64,000 bases of DNA from Liolophura sinensis (Eukaryota; Mollusca; Polyplacophora; Chitonida; Chitonidae): contig NC_088300.1 in assembly GCF_032854445.1 (NCBI RefSeq), forward strand, positions 82,129,084-82,193,083, read 5' to 3'. Shown here one piece after another: positions 1 through 47,498 of this stretch. The notes below the pieces were generated by a model, which did no database searches, was not told the DNA's origin, and was given only the letters and a program-made list of their open reading frames with translations. Made by a program: the position numbers and the translations under genes. Positions within the stretch are counted from its first letter, which is position 1. The number at the start of each line of letters is the position of its first letter.

Positions 1-1679
1 CTTGCCAGTACTTCAGATGAAAGCCATTACGCAAACCACATCAGTTAACGTATGTTTATAGTAGGCCTACATTTAACAAGAAAACTTTAGAAAGACCTCG
101 AAATGAGGTATGAAATTAAGCATATATATATTTACTTGGTTTTCACCTCTGTGCCCATAAATTTTTCATTTATAGAATGGCAGACCTCAGGTTTAGGTGT
201 GGGGGAAAGCTGCACAGGAACCCGACATACCTTTTCACCTAAACACAGCAGTCAAAATCAGAGGGAGTCTTTTCCGCCATGTGATCTGCTTGGTCAAGGG
301 GCCCATCTGCATCAGCCGTCAGGAAAAGAACCTCCCAATCTTTCAACCAGTTACAGCACGATAAAACATTATTTCAGAGAACTGTGAAACAAAACGCATC
401 ACAACACAATCACAGCGTTTTTATTGCAGTTGAAGATACTTTATTTTCTATTGTTCCCAGTGATAAAAATCTAATCCGATAACCTTTCCAAAAGAAATCC
501 TCTATAAAGTTAGCGGATTGGAAACCGTAACCATGAAAATAGCAATTTCACCCTTGCCATCACTAAAATATTGCACACCTTGGTAAAAGGGTCATTAAGA
601 ACTAGATCTTTGCCAGGTGGGACTCGGATGTAGTGAGACCCGACCAGTGTGTGTGCCACGACAAGTCCTCTACGTTTTAGCCATCCGTCACAGGGTCGGC
701 TCGCAGTGGTACTCGTTTCATTCTTTAAAGCTTTATGTTTCACATTATATACAAATCAAAGCAAATAAAAGCCACTAATAATAATAAATATCCACTCCCG
801 TGTTTCCAGGCCATTAGCATGACACTACACATCTCTAGTACATCTAATTCTACAAACACACACTAATCTTGACTAGAAAGAAATGTTACAGATTGATAAA
901 GACGAACTCCCAAATTGAGTCTGAAAGGAGTCTAGAGGCAGGTGCAACACTGACTGGTGGTAGCCAGCTGCAGGGGATGCTTTGTGTGTATCCCAAACCC
1001 ACTCCTCCGCAGGGCTGTACTGTGTGCACCCTGACTAAACCCACTGCCCAGCAGGGCTGTATTGTTGGCATCCTGACCTAAAGTCACTCCCCAGCAGGGC
1101 TGGTGTACTGTGTGTACCTTGACCACCCTGGACACGAAATCATCCACGAGCCGAGTTGCCATCTGGGCTGAGGATGGGTTGTCATTGAGAGTCACCTCAT
1201 CTGTCTTCATCTACTTCACTCCCTCTCAAAACAGTTCTCCCGAGTGATATGGGAGAAAAGCAAGATTAAGGTAAAACAATTAAATGTTAAAATGCAAATT
1301 CAATAACGTTTGTTAAAATCGAGAAACTTTCCGTAAAATGAGAGAGAATAAAACACGAGGGACTTAAAACACTTGGTTGTGTACAGGTGGGAGCATACTA
1401 GTAGAAGACAGACTGAGTGACTTCCCATGGTTACCTCCCCTTCCTCAGGCATAGCGAGTAGAGGTTGCAGCTCTCTACTTGTCCATCGCCTTTGTGGCAT
1501 CTATTTGGGTCAGGTTTTATTCTCATGCCTGAGGACAGTGCACAACATCTACCAAATTCTGTGCACTCAGGCTTGTTTAGGTGATACCTCAAACCTCAAT
1601 ACAAACCAACACTTCACCAGTATCTGACCTTACCCTATCATCATTTTGGAGTACTACCTCCCACTTCATTACAAAGCCA
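1..1679. other. Downstream flank of HIPK, no gene seen
   Basis: This is AT-rich sequence with two minus-strand AATAAA hexamers at 445-440 and 425-420 and another at 1521-1516. At about 975-1130 three degenerate copies of a roughly 50-bp unit (cagcagggctgtactgtgtg-like) occur. No ORF here shows convincing protein features. Confidence 0.5.
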
Positions 1680-2400
1680 CCTTGTGAATCACTTTAAACA
1701 GGTACACTGCTCACTAAGTTACTACCAGACAACACCTGATTACAGACTCACACACTGACATCTGTATCAGGTACAAACCTCTTGCACAGGTACTATCCCA
1801 AAACACCTGATTACAGACTCGCACTGTGACACCTGTATCAGGTCCAAACCTCTTGCACAGGTACTATCTCACAACACCTGATTACAGGCTTGCACATTAG
1901 CATGTGTATCCAGTCCAATCCCCTTGCACAGGTACTATCGCACAACACATGATTACAGACTGGCACAATGACACCTGTATCAGGTCCAATCCCCTTGCAC
2001 GGGTACTATCTCACAACACCTGATTACAGACTCGCACATTAACACCTGCATCCAGTCCAATCCTCTTGCATAGGTACTATCTCACAACAGCTGATTACAG
2101 ACTCGCACAATGACACCTGTATCAGATCCAATCCTCTTGTACAGGTACTATCTCACAACACCTGATTAAAGACTCCCGCATTAACACCTGTATCCAGTCC
2201 AATCCTCTTGCCCAGGCACTATCTCACAACAGCTGATTACAGACTCGCACAATGACACCTGTATCCAGTCCAATCCTCTTGCACAGGTACTATCTCGCAC
2301 TTGATTACAGACTTACATTTTAACACCTGCATTAGGCCCAATTTTCTTGCACAAGTATCACTTCACACGTGAATACAGATACCTCATCACCTGCATTAGG
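1680..2400. repeat. Tandem array, about 71-bp unit, about 9 copies
   Basis: Copies carry AACACCTGATTACAGACTCG, then ACACCTGTATC-AGGTCCAATC and CTTGCACAGGTACTATC. Copies near the right end diverge. The array lies beyond the HIPK stop codon. Confidence 0.92.
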
Positions 2401-2537
2401 CCCAATCCTCAAGCACAAATACTCTTCCGGTGATGTAGCCCAGTCCTTTTAGACACTGTGCTAATTGTGACCGGCACACAATTTGTGTTGCAACTGTCCA
2501 GCTGCTGACCAATTTTTTTTCATGCCCCCTATCCTAG

Positions 2538-2868
2538 TGTTAGTCACTGGTCATCTGACATGTACCGGCGAGTCGCTGGTCGCTTGACATGTACCAGTGA
2601 GTCACTGGTCACTTGACATGTACCAGCGATTCACTGGTCACTTGACATGTACCAGCGAGTCACTTGTCACTTGACATGTACCAGTGAGTCACTTGTCACT
2701 TGACATGTACCAGTGAGTCACTTGTCACTTGACATGTACCGGCGAGTCACTGGTCACTTGACATGTACCAGTGAGTCACTGGTCACTTGACATGTACCAG
2801 CGAGTCACTTGTCACTTGACATGTACCAGTGAGTCACTGGTCACTTGACATGCACCAGTGACCACACC
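2538..2868. repeat. Tandem array, 29-bp unit, about 11 copies
   Basis: The unit is built from GAGTCACTGGTCACTTGACA plus TGTACCAGC. Variants alternate ACTGGT/ACTTGT and CAGCG/CAGTG. Each unit contains palindromic ACATGT and near-dyad GTCA..TGAC blocks. Confidence 0.93.
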
Positions 2869-5800
2869 TGCCTCACAACAACCTTCCTGGCTCTGAAAAA
2901 AACAAAAAAAAAAACAAAACAAAAAACATCAAACAAAAACGTCTATACCACACCAAGTGCTGGATAAAATAACATAATAATCATGTGCCTTAAATGACAA
3001 GTTTCAAGTATATATGTGACATAAATAAAAGATACACAGCAACAAACAAAAAGAATATAGATAAATGCAAAGATAGGTGACACTGATTACATAACAAGAC
3101 CACAGAAATTCCGTGAGATCAGATAGACTAATTCAATCCATGTCATTCTCACTAGTAGTAAATAAACTGTACTATTATTCTGCACAGGCAAAGACAGAAA
3201 GCTACTGAATGAATCAAACTGGGGAATTAAATGTAAGTGTGGTGTCAAATACAAGCTGGACACGAGCGCACTAACACTATGTGAACATCACATGAAACTG
3301 TGTACATGCTGAGTAAGCAGTTAGAGGTATATCCAGTCCTATGTGACGAATGTACAATGACGGACAATGGAAATGGCATTTATAATACACAAGTGACTAA
3401 TGAAACGCAACACTATATACCGGTATACCTAGTACCCAGTACACTTTTGTTAGGAGAACACATGTTTCTTGATGAGATGCCAACCTGTGAAATGCTGGAT
3501 GACAGCCCTGCAGTGTCTCTGACTAACAGACAGACAGATGACATGATATAAACCATACACTGCACAGCCACAACAGGGGTTTTTTGACCAGCAGATGTTA
3601 ATCCAGGTGTTCCAAAAGTTTAGATTCGAGTCACTGAAATGTTCTTTTAAATCTACTTTTAGCACCAAAATGATAACTCATTGGTTTGTACACATTACAG
3701 AGGCCAAGCCCATTTTTATAAGAGGTGAGGCATTGGACAAATCACAAAGATGAAGCAGACCCGAATCACCTGAACCTACAGAAAAATAACATGCGTAAAA
3801 TAACCTGCCCAATAAAACAAATTTAAATTCAATACATACAGATTCTTATTCTGTGCACAATCTTGTCATTGATGATCAATTGCAAATTAATACCATTATA
3901 TTAATTCAATGTTGAAACAGCAAAATCGGAAATGTCAAAAGATAAATTGACTGCATAAATATGATTATAATACAAGGCTTTAAGACAACCTTGGAGCTAG
4001 GTGGCTTTACAAACAAGCCAGGGCTTGAAGGTTTCCCTACACCATACATGTCCCGAGTAAGTACATTACCACATCCAGTCAATCTATTTCTAACTACACT
4101 ATAATTAACAAGTACTGACAATATCTATGTCCAGTCCATAACAAACAGGCAACAGAGAAAAACAGGAGCCTACCACCAACATTGTAGAAATACTAAGTAA
4201 ACTGTGGCAACTACACGAATAAGCCTACTATGTAAACTTTGAAGTCTATGAAATGTGATGTGTACCGAGTAAAAAGATACAAGACCACCAGTGTAAGACA
4301 AACCTACCAGTGGTACATCTATCTTAATGTAACAAAATCAAAGAGAGAAATGAAAATTAACAATGTGAAATGTATGGGAGTAATAATGCACAAAGTGTTG
4401 GACCCTCCTCCAAAAGTGTATAGGCGGAACAATCTGGTTCAAATACTTGGCTCTAAGTTGAAGTGGCAAATCTCACATTACATACACTGCACTAAAGTTT
4501 TCACCTGATAAGTTGGTGAGTGTTTGTGATGAATGTCACTATGACAATACTCTCCCCCAGGTGACCGGTTGCATGAAGGTTAATAGTGTACATGAAACTG
4601 AATATTGATCTTCTTGAAAGACAAGATCCCAAATACTGGCAAGTAGTTTGATTACATAATATGTACCCAGACTTGACTGTCTCTAAATCTACACCACTAA
4701 TATAGCACACTCCCTAGCTTTGGTTAGGATATCAAATTTATAGGATAATTTTTGTTTTTAATCTGAATATCACAAGTAAATTTATGTGCATATAACAAGA
4801 ATTGACATGTCTGGGTTGGTTCCAGTTCTTGTGCACTTCGAAGACCTGATTCTGGAGGTTGTTGGGGCTGTTACTGCCCCAGACCTCCTCCAAACAGCTG
4901 GTCCATGTGACACATCAAATAGCACACTCACAACACTTCCCCACCCACAAACACACCACGTACCACTACAGCAGTACAATAGGGAACACAAAACCAACTT
5001 TCCACTATACACCAGAAAAATACACAGCTATTCTCTTTGCCACTGTGAGCCGGCAAATCTTCTAATTATCAAAACACAAAACAAGATAGAAGTTGACATA
5101 AAGCAACTACTTCACTAACTAACATTTAAGGATACAAAGCCCACAAATGATTCCCAAATGGGTAGAACTATACAAATTGTTATATGAGAAAATGATTATA
5201 TAAATACCTATCATGTACACTCCCATCAGCCATTGTATTCAATGCACTATACAAATATATAATATGTATATTTATACGTATATATAAATATTTACAGAAT
5301 TTGTAACAATTTTCTACGATTAAGTAACAACTGTGAAACATTGATTTCAAATGGAATTGTACCAGTCACAATGCACTTAGTAATCTGAAGTTGGACATTA
5401 GCATGTGTGTGATCTGAGCACTGCACAACTGATGGGTACTGATTAGGTGAGAAAGGCAGTGCGACTGAAGAAAATAGGGGAGGAAAAATACAGTGATATC
5501 ATAACATAGATTGTCAAACAACAGCTTAATGCAATTCACAATAGTCATTCGTACAATATCAAGTTGCTCAAGTAATGAATATAGATTAATCCTATATATA
5601 TGAAAATCACAAAATACGAAATGTTTCCAGTGGTCAGTGTCACGCTTTTTAACACCAAAAACATCATAACACAACTTCAAAACAAAAAAAGCCAGAGTAA
5701 CCTTCCTCTAACTGCACACCTGAAATGTTTTTTCTAATCTTACAATTCTCGAATACAGGTAAAATTGATTAACCATCTACACACAACAGCTATTTCCCCT

Positions 5801-6118
5801 CACTTTCCAGCACTTCTCACTCCAAGTGACCTTATCCTCTGGCCAGTTTACCTGTCTTTTGAGTCAAACAAGACTCTTAGACATCTACCCAAATTCACAA
5901 CCACGTTACACAGCCCTTTCTTACGATCAGTTCTAGGATGCTCAGCCAAAATTCCTGCTACCCCACCCACTGACTAGTGACCGCAGAAAACAGCACAGCT
6001 GTGACAGCAAGCTGTGGCTTCAGCCAGTATATGACAGTTTCACTTTCAAAGTCTGAGGTAACATATGCTTATATACACAGGTGAGGAGTGACCGAAATGC
6101 TGTGACAGGCAGACATCG
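2869..6118 (-). other. Probable 3' UTR and downstream region of HIPK
   Basis: The stretch lies directly after the HIPK stop codon. The first poly(A)-signal variant on the minus strand that I see is ATTAAA at 4762-4757, which would give a 1.4-kb 3' UTR; canonical AATAAA occurs only much further on. A short stem-loop is at 4854-4888. Open frames at 3300-3551 (+) and 4786-5118 (+) show no recognisable domain. Confidence 0.4.
4854..4888. other. GC-rich stem-loop in the presumed 3' UTR
   Basis: The arm GGAGGTTGTTGGGGC (4854-4868) pairs with GCCCCAGACCTCC (4876-4888) around a 7-nt loop, with a small bulge. It stands out in AT-rich surroundings. Confidence 0.5.
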
Positions 6119-39568
<33,450 letters not shown>

Positions 39569-40139
39569 CTGCAGAGAAACCCAAAAAACAATTAGAGCTG
39601 TAGCAGTGATGTAAAGCTGTGTCAGCCTAACCCAGGATAGGAGGAAATATACTTATATGTGCATACACAGACCTGGACTCAACAACAATGGCAGCTGAGT
39701 GCACCACACACAGCTAGGGGCTGAACTGTTACATGAAATGACAGAATAATTTCCTTAACAGCAGGAAGAGAAGGCCAGGACATGTATACATGTACATATC
39801 TGTATATGGAACCCTGCATTAGCATTAAGTGTGTCGTCAAGCTGAATGTCAATGGAGCTGGAGCTTGGCGATAGCCTGATCTCCAGTTCACTTACTAAGC
39901 TGTTGGTTTTAACTCCTCGCTGCTTTCCATGCAACATTGTTAGGACTCTGATAAAAGTTTGTGTGCAGGTTAATTTTGTGACTCAGATCAAGTTTGAAAA
40001 CTAGCCGGAGTGTCTTCTAGTCATGAGCAAGTTTTGCCGAAAAGATAATGGCAATGTATCTGTTGCATTTAGAAACATTTAAAAATCACGGTTAATTCTC
40101 TATTTCAACATGCGACGTATCCTCATGATATGCATTGTC
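39569..40139 (-). other. 5' intron of HIPK, no feature
   Basis: This is the intron upstream of the first coding exon. Only short ORFs without domains were seen. Confidence 0.5.
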
Positions 40140-40270
40140 TTAAACTGGATTTCTTACTCATCACATCCGATCTGTTGGATTTCTTACCCATCACATCTGA
40201 TCGGTTGGATTTCTTACCCATCACATCTGATCTGTTGGATTTCTTACCCATCACATCGGATCTGTTGGAT
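40140..40270. repeat. Short tandem array, 30-bp unit, about 4.5 copies
   Basis: The unit TTGGATTTCTTACCCATCAC plus ATCTGATCTG is repeated. A SINE fragment begins immediately at the right edge. Confidence 0.92.
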
Positions 40271-40409
40271 TTTATTCATTTATTAGATTGGTGCTTTGTA
40301 TCATACTCAAGAATATTTTACTTTTACAATGGTGGCCAGCATTATGGTAGGAGGAAACCGAGCATAGCCTGTGGGAAATGCACAATCATCTCCATGTTGC
40401 TGAGAGACT
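40271..40409 (-). mobile_element. SINE fragment beside the 30-bp array
   Basis: It contains TTATTAGATTGGTGCTTTGT, GGTGGCCAGCATTATGGTAG and a decayed ATCATCTCCATGTTGCTGAG. The head is absent. Confidence 0.85.
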
Positions 40410-43400
40410 ATGATTATGTTCAACTTGTCACAAGCAAATTTTACCTGTTGGTGACAAGTGGACGTATGACCATTTTGCACCCTGCTTGTACATCTGGTCG
40501 TGTCAAACAGCTGCACTCCAAAAATGCTCATTTTATCTCAATAAATATACCCTATGATGTTAAAATGCTTCATAAAGCTTAAATGCAAGAATGTATGACT
40601 GCACTGTAGTAACATCAAAATATCGAAGTGAAGGTTGCATCAAGCAGGACTAATACAGGTATCTGATTGAAACATAAAACCTTAATCTGGTGCTACACGT
40701 ACATGTACATGAGTCAAAAGAATCGAAATTTTCAAAAAAAAAAAAAAAAAAAAACCAAAACAATTCATATATACATCATACATTTCCAAATTTAAAACAG
40801 AGCATACTGCATACCCCCAAAATTTGTGTGTACGTCTAAGTTCCTCAAAGCTAACGTACATGCGAGATTTAAAGCAGACAGTCCTGTCTGAATCAATAGT
40901 AAATCTCCACAGCCAATCATGTGCTCGATGTTCTCCACCATGTGTTAGTACAGTAAAAGCACCTGTGCCACACCCAAACCAAATAAGATGTAGCAAAAGT
41001 TTAAAAATGATCTTTTTGGTTACTATACTCAGGGCTGCTTCTATATTGCCCAAATTCATTCTAACATCACTTTCAAATGTCTGATTTCAATTCCCCACGA
41101 ATTGTCAACATGCAGCGTTAAAGTAACATTGAGGGTGCAGTTCCTGACATACATGTACCTATGATTTTGTGAAGAGATGTGGTAATGCAATGGAATAAAA
41201 AATATCATGAGAACACCTAGCAAAATATGCACAGAAACACTTCAGATTTTTACTACATACTGCCAATAATTAAAGCTGAAAACAACAAATTCATGCCTTC
41301 TAATGTAGGTCCTACATTTGGATTTAGCCTATATCAACAACCGTTTCATCCTCTTTTGACCCAAGGACAACAATGAACGGGTCAAGAAATGTTTAGACAG
41401 GTAAAGGAAAATGTACCTCTCGCATTAGGCAGGTTACCATAGAAAAAAATAATACTGCAATCCCGACTATCAAAGCACAAGGAATGAAAAATACAGAATA
41501 AAACTGTTAGTGAGTAAGGTAATGAAATAAACCCCACATGGGTTGATGCAAAATAAATGTATGATCATTATTAAAATTCATTCCTCTTGCGGAAGAGCTG
41601 AAATAACTACTTATTCTAGAATGCTTTGGGGGAATTTATATGCAGACCTCCATGTACACCTACATGTACCTGCATACCAGGTAGTCCTATATAGCTACAA
41701 AGGAAAGAATCTCTGAACATGTCTGCCTATGTATACATGTATGCCTACATGTATGTCTTTTCTTCACCCCCTTTCACTATCAACATCACACTTTCCAGGT
41801 GTATTACTGGTGACCCAAAATGGTGAAGTGTTGAGTATCTGAAAAAAAAATGTGTCTTGACGAGGTACAAAATGAGATTGAACCGTATTGGGTTAGACAA
41901 CAAACGCCAACACAAAGGTGTTAACGTCTATCATAACCCCAAAAATACATTAAATGTGCAAAAAAAAAAACTGGCATATTTCATACTACCGTTGTTCATT
42001 TTTACATTTTTATAAACTATAAAAGCAAATCTAACAAAGAAACTCAAATCCTTTTATTTGTAGAAATAAACAACATGGAATTATATTATTAAGGGAGGTA
42101 AATATACTGGCCGGTGTGTTGCGTGACACACTTGATGTTATTTGAAGGGTCATCTCTATTTAATGTAACTAACACCAGGGTAGATTTAAAAACTAACAAT
42201 TTATTTGCAGAGACTGCATTATTTTGTGTTTTAATCTCTGACCCAGATTACAAGGATTAGCGACAACGTAGGAAACAAACGAGAATTATACCCACTCTTG
42301 ATAATACCTCGACGTGCTTGAGTAATTTCGGCCATATTATAACATGGAAAATCAAACAGTTTTAAGAATTTTTTTTTAATCACGTGACAATCAATTTCTG
42401 TGAACCCATCTTTGAAGTAAATCCTCGAAAATTCCAGCGAATAATAAATACTTTACAATATATACCTCTGATCAGAATAAGCCGTGTCTTTTGTGTTTGT
42501 AGGCCTATATGTTTATATTTTATGTAACATTTGTCAGTTCCTTTATTTTAATATTTGTAACAACTGAACATGTATGGCTTATAACTGTTTCATTATATAC
42601 ATCTGAGCCGGTTAAGCCTCTGTATTTTGCACATATTTACCTTTGATATATCTCTTAGTTCCTTCATTTCCTTTAACATAACCACCAACAACTGAACATG
42701 CATCATCATGGTTTATAACTCTTTCATTATACAATTTTTACCTCTGATCAGGAAAAAATACTTGTGAAAGTATATGTACATACCAACAATAACATCAAGA
42801 TCAGAAATGAACCTCAAATAAAATTAAACTTTCTCTCTCTCATACTAATATATACCAGTATATCATATATTTCAATTCACAAAATTACGGGTCACTAAAG
42901 CAGAATTAAACTCCATACCAGGTTATAGTCGGTGTGTAAAATATAAACAAACTCAATCTGGACCAGAAAAACACTCAATTTTGAGTTTCTGGTTGTAAAA
43001 ATTTGGACATCTATGAATCCCTGACATTGTCAGAAACCTTGTACTGATTGTGAAAATGTCGGACAAAGTACAAGACATACACACTGCCAAGTGAAGCCAC
43101 ACTGACTTTCTGGAATTTCAAATTTTACCGAATGTTTGGAGATGCAAAACACAAAAGCAATGCAAAGACATAGAACGTGTTATGAATTCAGACAATAAAT
43201 ATATACATATGGAAATTCCATATAAAATGTTAAAAAACTGTCATATCCTTTCTGACATACTATGTATTGTACAGATAGTGCATAGCGTGGGGTTCAACAT
43301 CAGGAATTGTCCGCTCAAGAGAAGTGACATCATTGAGGGCGAAACCCAAGTTGAATATAACTTGTCCAGAGTTAACCATTCCTGATGTCCCTCGCCACAG

Positions 43401-43695
43401 CATGCACCATATGTTGTAATTTCACCGAATAACCAGCACATTTTCGAGTTGTACTTTAAATTGCCAAATGTGTACATCGATAAGGGAGCTATGACCACTG
43501 TCCCGTTGTTCACTTTACTAGCTCTCAAATGGAGATAACTTCTGTGGAATACATACAAGTGATCATTTGATATTGCCTCGTGAATGTGGGATAATACTTT
43601 GTGAGCGTGACCCATCATTCCTTGGCGCGCATGATCGTTGTACATCATGTTTTGCGGAATATCATGTGACTGTCTCTCGACCAATGGAAACCAAG
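40410..43695 (-). other. 5' intron of HIPK, no gene
   Basis: There is an A-run at 40735-40754 and CATGTA-rich stretches near 41650-41760. No coding region is supported. Confidence 0.5.
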
Positions 43696-43708
43696 AATTA
43701 CACTATGA

Positions 43709-43893
43709 TTTATTTATTTATTTGATTGGTGTTTTATGCCGTACTCAAGAATATTGCTGACAAACCTTCCCTCATACGACCGGAGAGGAAGCCAGCATGA
43801 GCTGGACTTGAACTCACTGCGACTGCATTGGTGAGAGACTTCCGGGTCATTGCGCTGCACTAGTGCGCTAACCAACTGAGCCACGGAGGCCCT
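43709..43893 (-). mobile_element. SINE with internal deletion and 13-bp target duplication
   Basis: It is flanked by AATTACACTATGA (43696-43708 and 43894-43906). The tail and tRNA-like head are intact, but about 85 bp of the central body is missing: ATATT joins directly to GCTGACAAACCTTCCC. The deletion is internal, so it is not a 5' truncation. Confidence 0.92.
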
Positions 43894-43906
43894 AATTACA
43901 CTATGA

Positions 43907-46042
43907 GGTATAATAATTGTTGTTGTTGTTGAATGTGACATCTAACAGTGACAGTTTACATGCATGCAACTCCCTAGCGAGACTATCATTATGTCAGACG
44001 GAGTGCTGATATTTCGCACAAGATTTTCTCTCTTCAGGGGAGGGGGTTGAGTTTAAACACTTTAGGTTCACAATTCAAAAAAAAAAATTTTCTATTCTAT
44101 GATATACTTCTAAATTTTGAAAGAAATTAATGTGAAGGGAAAAGTTAGAAGTCTATGAAGTGGTAATGAATCAAAATATTTTTCAGATATTTCTGCTTCA
44201 CAGAAATAACATAGATAATCATTTAATAATCTTTTTTTTCTTGATACGTTTATATGGAAACATCATAATCTCTTTGGGATCAGGACTTGAATAAACAAAG
44301 GCACAAGAGGCAGAAAATTGTGGTTAAATTGTTGATTATTTAATGTGCTGTTTTGTCACTTTAATGATAACAATACATTCCATTCATTGGCAAAATACTG
44401 ATCCAGTAGGACATGTAACTTGCGTAAAAATATACTGCTATTAGGCTTGCTGTCGAGTAACTTTGAAAAAAACCGAACCCTAGACATCGAACATGTAAGC
44501 TTACAGGGCTACATGTAACTTATTAATTGTAAGATGAACACACCACAAGAATCAACAAGACCAAAACCGCTTTAAACATGTCCAAGAATTCCAGCATTAA
44601 TCCCTACGGTCGGCAAGCAAACACAGTTGGTGGGAACAATAACAATAGCGCTCGGCGTTTCTTAGTCTGCCGTAAAACCCATTCTTAAGTCGATAGATTT
44701 GAACAATGACTCAAATCTTCCCTCACCATTTCTTCGCCACATAACCATTCCTTCAATTTTCCAATACCTATACAGCCACGGCAAAATATCACTCCAAACT
44801 ATGCCATGCACATATACATAAAAGGTAAAAGCTTGGGATCTGTGCCACCCGAGCTTTTTTCTTACCTGCTAGAAACTGTCGAGCAGATTGTCGATGTTTA
44901 TATTTGGACTCCTGTGTGAGATCTCCGTGATCGCCTGGCAGAGTTTACCCTAAGTCTTCAATTTCTAACACTCTATTTACAATATGATCTCATCAGAATT
45001 GATTCCAGGTTTGAAAGACTTGAGTTCGTAAGATCCCCCGTGATTAAATACAGAAAAATATGTACAAAACACAACTAAAACCCCCGAAATACTGGCTCTA
45101 ATCGAGCCATTCACTACAAGCGCAACATGTCTTCTTCGGGTACGGGGGATCGACTGGTGGTCGATGAGGGAGCTCCGTAAGGTACGTAGGTGGTTCACTT
45201 CCTAAATGGGCGAACAGTTCACCACGATTTTAATCTGAATACGGTTTGACTACAAACAAATAGAGCCATGATTCTTATAGTATCAAATTCCTGTCAAAAA
45301 TGAACATATGAAGATTTACATACCCTCCACATGTTCAAAAATTCGAAGTCGACGTATTTACTCAGTCCTGTCGTTCCCCTTGAACTGCAAACACGTCATG
45401 GAACCCAGAGCAGCAGCCATCGGGAAATACCAACCAATGAAAAGGCTGGTATTCCACTTACCACAGCCAACCGGTGAGCAGTGATCGTACGTCACATGGT
45501 GAAACACATGGCGCATTACGAGAGCGTAACAACAGGCTAAATCTCATTGCCATTAACAATATGACCATTCGCGAGAATACGTGGGTGTTTAGTGAGTCGA
45601 CAAACCTATATATTATCTCAAAGTAATACACAATTAAGGTAGAAGTAGTACGTGGACACGTGAAGGATTTCTATTCAAAGGTTACTGGCATAGGCCCCTG
45701 CACAGACCGACTTGTCTTTGTTTGGAACTGATTTAGTACTTATACAATGTAAAGAATCGTTTATCCCAACAAGGACTGTAACATAGGCATATGTCCTCTT
45801 AATGTTCGAAGCATAAATTAGATAGGCCTACAAGCTCTAAAAGAATTAAGTTTGTGAATTCTAGTTTTCTGAGACAACTGTTGCCTGTTACCTCTGGTGA
45901 GTCTTCATATAATGTTTGTTCTTGTACCGGTACCTGTAACTTGATCATACCCAACTTAAATTATATTCTCTTACCACCAATAAAAAGAGTATGTTTTTGT
46001 ATGTTTATACCTACTCATTTGTATTTGAGAATGTTTCATATA
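43907..46042 (-). other. 5' region of HIPK and upstream flank
   Basis: It contains the candidate noncoding exons and promoter described separately. Beyond 45.6 kb no gene is seen. Confidence 0.45.
44866..45500 (-). promoter_or_regulatory. Candidate 5' noncoding exon(s) and promoter of HIPK
   Basis: A strong donor TAGCAG|GTAAGA lies at 44865-44861 on the minus strand, and a second candidate GGAGG|GTATGT at 45323. Further upstream are a CCAAT box (45434-45438) and a CRE-like TACGTCAC (45488-45495). Since the first coding exon begins with an acceptor, at least one upstream noncoding exon is required. Which of these is used, and where transcription starts, cannot be told from sequence alone. Confidence 0.35.
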
Positions 46043-46090
46043 TTCTTGAGTATGGCGTAAAACACCAATCAAATAAACAGATAAATAATA
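46043..46090 (+). mobile_element. SINE 3' tail fragment, plus orientation
   Basis: TATTCTTGAGTATGGCGTAA, then AACACCAATCAAATAAACA, is the 3' end of the SINE in the opposite orientation to most copies. Confidence 0.8.
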
Positions 46091-46114
46091 TACCTACTCA
46101 TATAAACTTTGGAC

Positions 46115-47085
46115 ATTTCCCCTCATAACGCTGTTCTTGTACAGGTTGTGGTTTGGTTATATGCACTCTCCTTGTACCTGTAACCCGGTCATACCCACTC
46201 TCCTTGTACCTGTAACTCGGGTCATACCCACTCTACTTGTACCTGTAACATGGTCATACCCACCCGTTTTGTACCTGTAACTCGGTCATACCCACTCGTT
46301 TTGTACCTGTAACTCGGTCATACCCACTCTCCTTGTACCTGTAACATTGTCATACCCACTATCCTTGTACTTGTAACATGGTCATACCCACTCTCCTTGT
46401 AAATGCAACTCTGTCATACCCACCCGTTTTGTATCTGTAACGCGGTCATACCCACTCTCCTTGTACCAGCAACCTGGTCATACCCACTCTCCTTGCACCT
46501 GTAACATACATACCCGCTCTCCTTGTACTTGTAACTCGGTCATACCCACTCTACTTGTACCTGTAACATGGTCATACCCACTCTCCTTGTACCTGTAACA
46601 TTGTCATACCCACTCTCCTTGTACCTTTAACATTGTCATACCCACTCTTCTTCTACATGTAACTCGGGTCACACCCACTCTCCTTCTACCTGTAACTCGG
46701 GTCATACCCACTCTCCTTGTACCTGTAACCTGGTCATACTCACTCTCCTTGTACCTGTAACATGGTCACACGCACTCTCCTTGTACCTGTAAATTGGTCA
46801 CACGCACTCTCCTTGTACCTGTAACTCGGTTATACCCACTCTCCTTGTACCGGTAATTTGGTCATACCCACTCTCCTTGTACCTGTAACATGGTCATACC
46901 CACTCTCCTTGTACCTGTAACATGGTCATACCCACTCTCCTTGTACCTGTAACATGGTCATATCCACTCTGCTTGTACCTGTAACATGGTCATACCCACT
47001 CTCCTTGTACCTGTAACTCGGTCATATCCACTCCCCTTGTACCTGTAATTTGGTCATACCCACTCTCCTTGTACCTGTAACTTAA
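46115..47085. repeat. Large tandem array, 32-bp unit, about 30 copies
   Basis: The units carry CATGGTCATACCCACTCTCC and TTGTACCTGTAA. The array ends within a few bases of the left Gypsy terminal repeat. Confidence 0.94.
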
Positions 47086-47119
47086 TATATACTGTTACGG
47101 ACTCTTTTGAACACAATAA

Positions 47120-47342
47120 CTTTCAGGGATAGGGAGTTGTGACACCGGGTCTTGGCTCAGGGCGATTTGGCTTGGACGGGTCTGCAACTGCAAAGGCGTA
47201 CGCCTGTCAGCGAGTTCCTACTAATTCAAGTTTATAAAATATCCAGGGTCTGACCGTTCATATGTAGGTTTCCTAACCCCAACAACCTAAATCCAACGGG
47301 AGATTCCAGACCTTATTCAGGTCTTCTAACCCGTGCAAGTTA
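47120..47342 (-). repeat. Left LTR-like direct repeat of the Gypsy element
   Basis: It shares CTTTCAGGGATAGGG, GATTTGGCTTGGACGGGTCT, GCAACTGCAAAGGCGTACGC and CTTCTAACCCGTGCAAGTTA with 60104-60415 in the same orientation. It lacks a segment of about 88 bp present in the right copy. True LTR borders could not be fixed. A TGTTACGG at 47093 may be the outer end. Confidence 0.75.
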
Positions 47343-47498
47343 GGTGTTCAGCCGTTGCGAATCTACAACAGACTGGAGATTATTTTGGTTTAAATACTGG
47401 TTTTAAGGTCACTTTCCTGGCGGATATCGTGGCCCATCAAATCAGTGTTTTATTATTTTTTTTTAACACATGAATATTTTGGATAGATAATGGCAGTG

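Noticed and set aside
2538-2868. 29-bp repeats resembling a CRISPR array
   Set aside because: Units are directly adjacent without unique spacers, and the genome is eukaryotic. The same applies to the 31-, 32- and 36-bp arrays.
3300-3551. 83-aa plus-strand ORF as a small gene
   Set aside because: It is antisense to the presumed HIPK 3' UTR and has no recognisable domain or promoter.
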